A DNA stretch of 64,000 nucleotides, from the NCBI GenBank assembly GCA_029990175.1, contig JARKIP010000035.1:38392001-38456000 (forward strand), given 5' to 3'. The notes under the pieces are model-generated. The model saw nothing but the letters and a program-made list of their open reading frames with translations, did not search any database and was not told where the DNA came from. Below are positions 20,879 to 30,234 of this stretch, in pieces. Each line of letters opens with the position of its first letter. Position 1 is the first letter of the stretch. The position numbers and the translations under genes were made by a program. Source of the DNA: Petunia secreta (Eukaryota; Streptophyta; Magnoliopsida; Solanales; Solanaceae).

Positions 20879-21639
20879 TGATGAGAATCAAATGCGGAAA
20901 AAGTAAAAGATAAGAACGAGACGTAACTCGATCTCTAATCCCAAGTAGCAACGGAGAACTTGTTCCGTTACACCCCGGAAGAAGGACAAGAACACCTACG
21001 CTATGCAACTACCCTCGAGCTAACGCGAGCACACAAGTAGAATGGTCGGAGAGGAAAAGTATTCATCTAGATCCGCTAGAAGAACTACAAGTCCAAAATC
21101 AAAGGGTTTCATTCAATAACCAAGAGCCATGCTCATGTTCAATGTTTCACATTCATCAACTATCATAAAACTAAGTGTTAATAGGCTAGACTTGGCTATT
21201 TATAGTGTTTCCCAAGCTTGCACAATGACTATAATACCCTTACTAATAAGGTTCACAAAATAGGCCACGTAGGGCAAAACGGTAAAAGAAACATAGGCCT
21301 TCACAGCTGGGAGGGGCGCCTGGATTGTAGGTGGGGCGCCTGGATTTGCAGGCAGCTAGGCGGGGCGCCTGGCTTGGCCTTCAGCTAGGCGGGGCGCCTG
21401 GGTGCTTTTCAGCTCCTTAGGCAGTGAGCTTTCCAGGCGGGGCGCCTGGCTCAGGCGGGGCGCCTGGCTCTGCTGGGCTATCTTCTTCCTTAGGCGTGAG
21501 GCCTAGTTTGAGCACCCGGAATGGCTTCCACTCGCTTCCTTCCTCAAGTCCTCTCCTCTCAAAGTATAAATGCACCTCTTGGACATCCTTGACTTGGCTC
21601 CGAGTGAATGGTCTCCTTGTGGGGGTTTGGTTCTTATCA
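20879..21639 (-). repeat. 5' LTR of element B
   Basis: 761 bp, nearly the same as 13994-14753, with roughly a dozen or so differences by eye, mostly transitions. A TATA box (TATAAATA on the reverse strand, 21197-21204) marks the promoter. Six GGCGCC-containing motifs lie at about 21308-21470, upstream of the TATA in element orientation. Confidence 0.92.
21197..21204 (-). promoter_or_regulatory. TATA box of element B 5' LTR
   Basis: TATAAATA on the reverse strand, about 435 bases into the LTR. The GGCGCC motif cluster lies roughly 100-270 bases upstream of it, mirroring the geometry of element A. Confidence 0.6.
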
Positions 21640-21910
21640 TCAGTGCATGGTTGCTTGCTCGAACTCATTGTCCTGGGGCACTCACTTGTCTTCGAACACA
21701 ATTTGTTGGTGTTCGGTGACTTTGTCCTCGGGCTCAAATTTGAAGATGACGCCCTCGGTTCTTGAACCCGGCCACTCAGCTTCAGAGCAATTGCTTTCCT
21801 TCGGCCAAGCCAAGTAAATGTGCACATCGTGCAGCAGCTTGGCTTGGCTTCGTGTCATCGGTCTCCTCGGTGGATCGAACACTTGATCAGCACGTGTTCG
21901 GGCTGCATCA
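21640..21910 (-). repeat. 3' LTR of C, part 2 (interrupted by B)
   Basis: The proximal part of the same LTR, from the B junction to GCATCA at 21910. It matches 23937-24214 (GAACTCATTGTCCT, TTCGAACACAATTTG). It also encodes the last roughly 70 codons of the C pol frame. Repeated GTGTTCGG / CGAACAC words and a CACGTG lie in it. Confidence 0.85.
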
Positions 21911-23743
21911 TCCTCCCCTTCTTGAGAAGATTTCGTCCTCGAAATCGAGCCCTCCTCGTCCTTCGAAGTTTGACCTACAACACAAGGAACGAAGTCAGCA
22001 ACATTAAAGGTGTTGGACACGTTATACTCACCAGGGAGGTCGATCACGTAAGCATTGTTGTTGATCTTGGTCAACACTTGAAATGGACCATCCCCTCGAG
22101 GAGCCAACTTTCCTTTCCTTTGGTTCGGGAAGCGTTCCTTTCGGAAGTGAACCCAAACCCAATCCCCCTTCTTTAATTCCAACTTTTTACGTCCCTTGTT
22201 TTTCTTCAAGGCAACCTTTGCATAAGCTTCCTCGAGGTTCTTCTTCACCTTTGCATGAAATTCGATCAAAGCAGTGGCTCGTCGAGTACCTTCAAAATCA
22301 ACAACAGAATCTCGAGGCAATAGGGTTAAATCAAGTGGAATCAAAGGATTAAAACCATACACACATTCGAACGGGGTCATATTGATCATTCTATGCACCG
22401 TTCGATTGTGTGCAAACTCCATCATGGGCAAACGATCAGCCCAGTTTCCAACCTTGCCTTTTGTCATTGCTCGAAGCAATGATCCCAAGGTTCGGTTAAC
22501 TACCTCGGTCTGTCCATCAGTCTGAGGATGGAGAGACGTCGAGAATAGTAACTTGGTGCCGAGGGCACCCCACAAACATTTCCAAAAATGACTCAAGAAT
22601 TTTGAGTCTCGATCACTCACAATAGTACGAGGCACACCATGCAATTTCAACACATTAGAAACAAACAAGGTAGCTACAAGTTGTGCATCATCACACTTTT
22701 TGCAAGGAACAAAGTGAGCAATTTTTGAGAAACGGTCAACTACAACAAAGATGCTATCATGTCCTCCCCCCGACCTCGGTAATCCCAACACAAAGTCCAT
22801 GGATATATCAACCCAAGGTCGATCAGGCACAGGCAATGGGGTATACAAACCATGAGGGTTGGACTTCGATTTAGCTTTCTTGCAAACGAGACAAGCGTTG
22901 CAAAGCTTATCCACATGTCGTCGCATTTTGGGCTAATAGAACTGCTCGGTCAAGATGCCAAGAGTTTTGTCGACACCGAAGTGTCCCATCAGACTACCGG
23001 AGTGAGCTTCACGAAGTAAGAGCTCTCTCCATGATGACACTGGCACACAAACCCTCCCATTCTTGAAGAGGTAGCCATCATGCCACTGATATTTCTCAAC
23101 CTTTCGGCCACTCAAGATTGTGTCACGAACGCATTTCAGCTTGGGATCGTCTTCGTACATCGACTTGATGCTTTCAAATCCCATGAGCCTAGAGGCGAGA
23201 GTGGTCGCTAAGGCAAATTTCCTTGATAGCGCATCGGCCACAACATTATCTTTTCCCTTTTTGTAATGAATTACGTAGTGAAAGCTCTCAATGAATTCAA
23301 CCCACTTGGCATGCCTTCGGTTCAATTTCTACTGTCCTCGGAGATGCTTCAAGGACTCGTGATCACTTTTAATCACAAACTCTCGAGGCCACAAGTAATG
23401 CTGCCAATGGGCGAGTGCTCGAACGAGAGCATACAACTCCTTGTCATACGTTGAGTAGTTCAAGGTTGCACTATAAAGCTTTTCACTAAAGTAAGCGATT
23501 GGCTTCGATTCTTGCATCAGCACTCCTCCGATCCCAACTCCAGATGCATCACACTCGACTTCGAATGCTTTGCCGAAGTCAGGGAGTTGCAACAACGGGC
23601 CAGAGCAAAGCATCCGTTTCAACTCTTGGAAGGCCCTTTCTTGGGACTCTCCCCACACAAATGGATGGTCTTTCTTAACCAGCTCGGTTAAAGGAGCTTC
23701 CACGGTGCTAAAGTCACGAACAAACCATCGGTAAAATCCCACG
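21682..23743 (-). pseudogene. pol: C pol remnant: RT end, RNase H, integrase
   Basis: A single frame interrupted by TAG at 23329-23331 and 22933-22935. Visible parts are the RT thumb/RNase H border (FYRWFVRDFS, CDASGVGIGGVLMQES), RNase H end (FVIKSDHESLKHLRG), integrase zinc site (REAHSG...CNACLVCKKAKS) and a full catalytic core (DISMDFVLGLPRSGGG, TIVSDRDSKFLSHFW, LHPQTDGQTEVVNRTLG). The C-terminus (GDWVWVHFRKERFP, NNAYVIDLPGEYNVS) runs on through SISRTKSSQEGEDD into the LTR to a TGA at 21682. All sequence before RT mid-domain is deleted at 23743. Confidence 0.88.
21911..21952 (-). promoter_or_regulatory. Polypurine tract and hairpin of C
   Basis: On the reverse strand AAGAAGGGGAGGA abuts LTR start TGATGCAG; ATTTCG-AGGA-CGAAAT lies just upstream. 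It is identical in layout to elements A and B and is translated in the C pol frame. Confidence 0.8.
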
Positions 23744-24214
23744 TCGGGGCTCGGCTCCATCGAAGACTCGCATTAGCACTTGCTATATTTTTCATATACT
23801 AAAAACTGGTTGTTTATAATGAAATGAAAATAGAGTATTTATAGGCTATGCTAAGGATAAAGTATTAAATAGTCACAAGTGACTAATAAAAACAAGCCAC
23901 GTAGGGCTGAGTTAAGTGTGTGTTCGGCAGCCTTGACTTCCGTGCGTGGTAGCTTGCTTGAACTCATTGTCCTCGAGCGCTCACTTGTCTTCGAACACAA
24001 TTTGTTGGTGTTCGGTCACTTTGTCCTCGGGCTCAAATTTGAAGATGACACCCTCGGTTCTTGAGCCGGGCCACTCAGCTTTGGAGCAATTGCTTTCCTT
24101 CGGCCAGGCCAAGTAAATGTGCACATCGTGCAGCAGCTTGGCTTGGCTTGGCTTCGTGTCATCGGTCTCCTCGGTAGATCGAACACTTGATCAGCACGTG
24201 TTCGGGCTGCATCA
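23744..24214 (-). repeat. Truncated 5' LTR of element C
   Basis: About 471 of an expected 733 bases. It matches 13791-13993 plus 21640-21910 and preserves the unoccupied target site of element B near 23936. The R/U5 side and primer site are deleted. A TATA box (reverse of TATTTATA, near 23835) is present. Followed by target duplication ATATG. Confidence 0.88.
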
Positions 24215-24219
24215 ATATG

Positions 24220-24804
24220 TGTAGTGGTATACCTTGTTTGGACCTTAAATCGTCGTAGCCTTGTAATGGAAATTTGGATAAGTTTTGTAATGTTACACTA
24301 GTTGATCTTGAATGTGCTCCTAAAATTAAAATTATTTGTGAGATTGATGTCATGAAAACTAGCGCTAACACTTGTGTTGAGGGTATAGGTGTTAAAAGTA
24401 ATACTTCTTGGGATGTTCTTAATGAAAGATTGCATGCTGTCCCAGAAGTAGAATTTAATTATCACTTGTTTGGTCCTGGGATTGAAGATAGAATCCTTTT
24501 TGAGTTTTTTTAATGTCAAAACTGACCATGATAATGAAACTGAATTATGTGATGAGTTTAGTTATCTTCATATCGATGGTTATGTGAACTTGAATGTGAC
24601 CTTTTTTGTGAAATTATTCTTATATAGAGATACTTATTTGTTAGATAATGGGTTTGGGTTTGGGTTTCTTAATATTCTTTCTTGTGATGGAAATAACTCC
24701 TTGTTTGATAGTAGTTCACTTGGTAGAGGGCATTGTCGTGAGAAGGAAAGTGTGAATCTTTATTAAAATCATGTTTCTTATATGCATGTAGAGAAGGTTA
24801 TAAG
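24220..24804 (+). pseudogene. Unrecognised coding-like stretch of element D
   Basis: Two neighbouring frames, 24274-24513 and 24470-24766, give protein-like sequence (LVDLECAPKIKIICEIDVM; NETELCDEFSYLHIDGYVN) with no motif that I recognise. The Asp/Cys/Leu/Val-rich character recalls the unassigned frames of element A. It lies directly right of element C and would be contiguous with 13526 before C inserted. Confidence 0.3.
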
Positions 24805-25190
24805 GACTTCGATCGGGAGCTTGACGGTTTGAGTGAAGCCACGCTTATTTTTCCAGAAGTGGTTGATCCTTTGCACTTGACTTAGGTAACAAAAGATATC
24901 TGTATCGCTATGATGGGTATAAATTTTAGTAGAAGGTCAAGGTGATAGTGTCACGTGGGGAATACCTTGAAACGGTCTGATGTGATGTGTATCCTCTTCA
25001 AACGTGTGACTTGTATTTTGTGCAGCCATAGTTTTAGATCGCGACAATCGATACGTGCGAGATTACATAAAGTATGTAATAGACGATGAAGGTTGCCTCT
25101 AATTCCATTCCCACTTACGAAGGAAAGTCCCAATAGTGTATATGCCTCTTCTATGCATGTAGAGAAGTGTAATATCAATCAAAAGGGAAA
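24805..25190 (+). repeat. Duplicated segment, copy 2 (partner 12770-13165)
   Basis: More decayed copy of the protease-like segment, with several stops; blocks such as GTATATGCCTCTTCTA and AGATCGCGACAATC align with copy 1. The join to gag-like acidic codons occurs at about 25190. Confidence 0.75.
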
Positions 25191-28100
25191 ATGATATTGC
25201 TTGATAACGGAACAGCCCAAGAGCAAGAGAATGACCCGGAAGTTAAAGATGTTGAGGGGGCTGATCGTGTTGAGTGTGAGAAAGAGGCGGCGGAGGATGA
25301 TGAGCCTAATATATTCATTGTGGTGCGGTGGAATTTGAGCACCATTAGTATAGAGGAGGAGGAAGATGTTTAGAGAGAGACTTTTTTTAATGCGAGGTGA
25401 TGGGTTAAGGGTAAATTATGTTCCTTGATAGTTGATTCAGTAGTTGCGCTAATGTTGTAAGCCAAACGTTGGTGTCACAATTGGGCTGCCCATATTGAAA
25501 CATCCTCATATCTACCAGTTACAATAGTTGAATTAGTGTGGTGAGCTAAGGGTGGCGAAGCAAGTGTAATTCAAGTTCTAGGTGGGGGCCTATCAAGATG
25601 AGTTGATGTTTGAGATGGTGCCTATTTAGGATTGCCATTTGTTGTTGGGCAGGCCATGGCAATATGATAAAGGCATCATTTATGATGGCTAGGCGAACAC
25701 CTACACGGCCAAACTTGAGGGCAAGAGTTTCACACTCAAGCCCTTTTCACCCAAGCAAGTTAGTGAAGACTACAAACGTATGAGAGAGCTGAAAGAGGTG
25801 GTCTAAAGCAAAGTGTCCCGTGGGGGCTAAGTCTGAAGTCGTACTCCATGCCATAGCACCTTTTATGCCAGGTCATGTATGTGTCATGATGCAACCAAGT
25901 ATGTACTTAAGAGGTAATGATAGCACTAAGTTGTTAATGTTCCTAGTCCATAAGGGTGTTTTATTGAGTTCTAATAATAATATTGTTGGTAATGTTCACT
26001 CTTTGCCTAGTCTTGTTGATAACGTTTTAAATGAATTTAAGAATATATTTCCCAAGGAGATACCTAGTCGGCTGCCTCTGTTGAAGGGCATCGAGCACCA
26101 AATCGGTTTTGCCCCGGGATCAAAAATCTTAAACAAATCAGCTTATAGGTGTAACCCAGAGGACACCAAGGAGTTGCAACATTAAGTGGATGAGTTGTTG
26201 AGTAAGAGGCTAGTTTGTGAGCGCTTGAGTTTGTGTGTCGTCCTGGTAATACTTGTGTCAAAGCAGGACGGGACATGGAGGATGTATGTTGATTGTCGGG
26301 CAGACCACAAGATAACAGTAAATTATCGTCATCCCATTCTTACACTAGATGACATGCTAGATGAGTTGAGTGGTTCTAGAGTCTTTTCAAAAATTGATCT
26401 TAGGTTCGGTTACCATCAAATCCGAATAAAAAAGGTCCGGTTACCATCAAATCCGAATGAAACCGGGTGATGAGTGGAAAAACTACATTCAAGACCAAAT
26501 TTTGTCTATATGAATGGTTGGTGATGCCTTTTGGCCTCTCTAACACACCTAGTACATTTATGAGACTGATGAACCATGTACTTCAACTGTTTATCAACAA
26601 GTTTGTGGTTGTCTACTTTGATGATATCCTGATATATTGCAAAACCATAGATGATCATGTAGAATACTTAAGGCATTCATATTTTAAGAATTAAAAAGCC
26701 CTATGCTAACTTTAAAATGTGTGCCTTTTGTGTTGAGCGCGTTATCTTTCTAGGGTTTGTTGTAAGTGCTAATGGTGTAGAAGTCGATGAGTCCACGATA
26801 AAAGCTATTAGGGACTGCCTTACTCCTACTAGTGTGTCAGATGTTGTGAGCTTCCATAACCTTGCTAGCTTTTATAGGCATTTTGTTAGAGACTTTAGCA
26901 CCGTGACAGTACCTTTCACTAAGTTAGTAATGAATGACCAACCGTTTGTGTGGGGAGAGTCTCAACAGAAGGCTTTCCAAGAGTTGAAGCGTAGGCTTAG
27001 TTCTGCCCCATTAATGCAATTGCCCGACTTTAGTAAGGCTATTGGGATAGAGTGTGACATATTGGGGGTCAGGATAGGTGGAGTATTGATGCAAGATGGG
27101 AAGCCTATTGCTTATTTTAGTGAAATGCTGAAGTTTGCAACCTTGAATTACTCTACGTATGACAATGAGTCGTATGCCCTAGTGAGAGCTTTAGCCCATT
27201 GACAGCACTATCTATGGCCTATGGAGTTCGTGATTAGGAGTGATCATGAGTCATTGAAACACCTTAGGGGGCAAGAGAAGCTGAACAAGAGGCATGCCAA
27301 GTGGGTAGAGTAATTCATGAGAAGAAAGGAAAGGAGAATGTAGTACCCGATGCGCTTTCTAGGAAATTTGTCTTAGCTACCACTCTAGATTCAAGGCTTA
27401 TGGGTTTTGAGAGCATCAAGTCGATGTATATGCAGGACCCTAAGCTTAAGGGCATTTTTGATGCCATAGTGAGTGGGAAGCGGGTGGACAAATATCAATG
27501 GCATGATGGATATCTTTTTAAGAAATGGAGAATGTGTATACCCGAGTCCTCTTGGAGGGAGTTGCTGGTTCGTGAGGCACATTGTGGGGGCTTAATGGGT
27601 CACTTTGGGTTAGATAAGACCTTAGCTATTCTAGGTGAGCAGTTTCATTGGCCTAAGATGAAGCGAGATATGGAGCACTTTCGTAGTGCTTGTTTAGACT
27701 GCAAGAGAGCTAAGTCTAGGCCTAGTCCACATAGTTTGTACGCACCCTTTCATATTCCTACTAGCCCGTGGGTTGATATATCCATGGATTTTGTGATGTG
27801 GCTGCCACGGTCTAGGGGCGGTCATGATAGCATATATGTCGTTGTGGATGTGTTTTCCAAGATGAATCATTTTATCCCTTGTAAAATATGTGATGATGCA
27901 CAATATATTGCTTTTTTTTTTTTTAATTTCTAATCTGTTGCATGGTGTGCTTCATACTATTGTGAGTGATAGGGAGTCAAAGTTCCTGAGTCATTTTTAA
28001 AAGTGTTTGTGGGGTGCACTTGGCACCAAGGTCTTGTTCTCTACGTCTCATCACCTTCTGACGGATGGGCAAACTGAGGTTGTTAACCGAACCTTGGGAG

Positions 28101-28665
28101 TTTACTTAGAGCTAAGACCAAAGGTAAGGCTGGGACGTGGGCTGATAGGTTGCCTATTATGGATTTTTCATATAATTTTACTTCGCATAGGTAAGGCTGG
28201 GACGTGGAATGATAGGTTTCCATTTGAATGTGTGTATGGGTTTAATCTTTTAATTGCACTTAATCTTACCCCCTTTGCCTCGTGATGCTATTGTTAGTGT
28301 TGAAGGTGAAAGTGAGGCAGCCACGTTTCTTGAGCTTCATGCTAAGATGAGGAAGAACTTGGAGGAAGCCTATGAGAAGGTGGCGTCCAAGAAAGAACAA
28401 GGGGCAAAAGAAATTGGAGTTGAAGAGGGGAGATTGGTTTTGGGTACACTTCCGAAAGAAGAGGTTCCCAGGCCAAAGAAAAGGGAAGCTAGCCCCGCTG
28501 GGAGATGGTCCATTCCAACTGTTGCAAAAGATCAATAATAATGCCTATGTAATAGACTTGCTAGGTGAGTATAATGTTTCTAACACTTTTAATGTTTCAT
28601 ACTTGCTCCTTGTGTTGCAGGTAGTGCCGCTTTGGGGGATGATAATGGTTCGATTTCGAGGATGA
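25191..28665 (+). pseudogene. pol: Element D gag-pol, heavily decayed
   Basis: Same lineage as B and C but forward and full of stops. Order: acidic gag tail (25191-25370), a protease remnant around 25390-25700, then RT from 25830 (GIEHQIGFAPGS; KQDGTWRMYVDCRA; VVYFDDILIYCKT near 26600-26650). RNase H is at about 26940-27270 and the integrase zinc domain at 27540-27720 (REAHCGG...CLDCKRAKS). The core starts at DISMDFVMWLPRSRGG, and HHLLTDGQTEVVNRTLG lies near 28050. The integrase C-terminus ends near 28600. It contains short tandem duplications at 26408-26456 and 28119-28220 that disrupt RT and integrase. Confidence 0.85.
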
Positions 28666-28687
28666 AATCTTCTCAAGATGGGGAGAA
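28645..28687 (+). promoter_or_regulatory. Polypurine tract and hairpin of D
   Basis: AAGATGGGGAGAA (28675-28687) before LTR start TGATGCAG. Upstream lies ATTTCG-AGGA-TGAAAT, in which one C-to-T change still allows G-U pairing in RNA. Confidence 0.7.
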
Positions 28688-29476
28688 TGATGCAGTCCAG
28701 ACTGATCAAGCCATGTTCGTGTTGTGATGACCATTCACGAGAAATCAAGCTAAATAGCTTCATGATGATCACTTGTTGGTGTGGAAGAATCAAGATGGAG
28801 TGAGCTTTTGAGGAGCGGGCAGTATGATAGTAGGATCAAAGAGCACCTTAGTGAGCTTGGGAGAAGGGGAGGCGTTACTTGGATTTGTTGGCCGAGAGTG
28901 AAAGTGCTCAATGAGAACTTTGGCAAGCTAGCTTGTGCGCTTGTGAAACTTAAGAGTTTTGGGAAGATTTTGCATGCTTTCAACGAGCAACTCAATGTTT
29001 GGGCGCCTAGTATTTGCACGTCTTAGGCAGCATTATCTTGTCCTCAACGAACTTATTTACATTGCATGGATAGTCCTCTTAGAAACAATGGCCCTTTATT
29101 AGCCTTATGCGGTCCTTTATATTATTCGTATTTTGTGGCTATTCTTAGATATTCAAGTCGTGTGGGGATGACCATGTATAATCCCACACTTACCGTTTAT
29201 TTCATTTTAGTTTTCAGAATATTAAAAATGCATCTTTATGCGCTTAAACATAACTTTGAAGGAACTTGTTCTCTTGGCTGATTCAATTGAACGAATCCTT
29301 TGTTTGATCAATCCGTTTGCAAGTCATTAGTTGTCTTGAGGATGGTTTGCATAGCTTAGGTGCCCTTTGATTCCAAACGAGAAGGTATTTAGAATTGTTC
29401 CTAAGTATTGCGTTGTTTTTAATTCAAATCGTGTCTAGCTTCTATCATTCTCTTGTTTCTTGGTTTAATTACATCA
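28688..29476 (+). repeat. 3' LTR of element D
   Basis: Begins TGATGCAGTCCAG right after the polypurine tract. The proposed end is TTACATCA at 29476 (about 789 bp), in line with the 730-770 bp LTRs of A, B and C. No matching 5' copy was found in the window, so the right boundary is provisional. Open frames inside are not credible genes. Confidence 0.55.
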
Positions 29477-30219
29477 GAAACTCATAAGGCTTAAGCTTAT
29501 CTGATGTATGACCAGAGAATGTTGGAGAATTAAGCATGGCAAAATTATATAGCCTCACCGGGTCATTGGTTTGAATTACTACTTGAGCTGGCAGACCAGC
29601 CTGAACAACCGGAGGTACAACACCTGCTGCCTCTGGAACATAACCACCTGGAGCATGAACTTTTGGAGCTATATCTATAGCTGAAATAGGGGATCCCTAA
29701 GCTTGAGCGCCAACTTCTACAGCAACATGAGGAGCTGTTGGAGGAAAAGGAGGTACCTCGGCATCCGCACCGACAAGAATCTTATAAAAGCATCATGGAA
29801 TGCTAGGGGAACAAACAAGCCCTGCTCCCCCTGCCTACCAGGAGCTGTCACTACTGGAACCTCTGCACCTGGATCAACATGATCCACCATCCTTGCAGCC
29901 CTGGCAACTCTACCTCTACCTCTGCCTCGACCACAACCTCTAGAGTGACCAACACTACATCATCGCAGAGCAAAAGGCATAGGGGCTGCCTCTAGCTCCT
30001 TCCCCTCCCGCTGAGCAATCGCGCACGTTCTCATCATTCACTGTGAATGAATTAGCAAAGTTATTAAGCTTCAGATAAGAAGACTCAAGCACGACAGGGA
30101 AAGAAAGAAACGAAATTGCCCAAATGCTACTATAACCTCTCGTAGATAGGTACAGATGTCTCCGCCTGATCAGCGAGACTCTATTAGACATTGTCATGAT
30201 CTAGAAAGACTCTAAACCT
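29477..30219 (-). pseudogene. Element E gag stub
   Basis: Reverse-strand sequence following the E primer site. It is low-complexity coding-like DNA with Arg-rich (RGRGRG-like) and Pro/Val-rich segments typical of gypsy gag N-termini, broken by several stops. It stops where the D LTR ends, so most of the E interior is missing from this window. Confidence 0.45.
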
Positions 30220-30232
30220 GACTCTGATACCA
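30220..30232 (-). other. Primer-binding site of E (initiator tRNA-Met type)
   Basis: GACTCTGATACCA on the plus strand equals TGGTATCAGAGTC in element orientation, two bases from the LTR end at 30235. Confidence 0.8.
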
Positions 30233-30234
30233 AC

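Larger units (their letters stand above)
13994..21639 (-). mobile_element. Element B: complete gypsy element nested in C
   Basis: Two LTRs (13994-14753 and 20879-21639), initiator-Met primer site at 20864-20875, gag-pol in the reverse direction and polypurine tract at 14754-14766. It sits inside the 3' LTR of C, whose sister LTR shows the unoccupied site. The left flank has ACTTC, but the right flank keeps only TC, so the target duplication is imperfect (a 3-base loss is inferred). Pol has two TAG stops and several integrase frameshifts, so it is inactive though recent-looking. Confidence 0.9.
13532..24214 (-). mobile_element. Element C: reverse gypsy element with internal deletion
   Basis: Reverse element bounded by TGGTGCAAGC at 13532 and GCATCA at 24214. 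A perfect target duplication ATATG lies at 13527-13531 and 24215-24219. Element B is inserted in its 3' LTR. The upper (5') LTR is truncated to 23744-24214 and fused directly to mid-RT sequence, so U5, primer site, gag, protease and half of RT are gone. The remaining pol (RT end, RNase H, integrase) is one frame with two TAG stops. Immobile as it stands. Confidence 0.85.

Noticed and set aside
28688..29476. D inserted into E
   Set aside because: E-like interior is not found left of D, and the D left end and its target duplication are not defined, so the order cannot be stated.
24215..30230. Integrated pararetrovirus or other viral sequence
   Set aside because: All RT, RNase H and integrase motifs are Ty3/gypsy type with LTRs and integrase; no movement-protein or caulimovirus-like order was seen.
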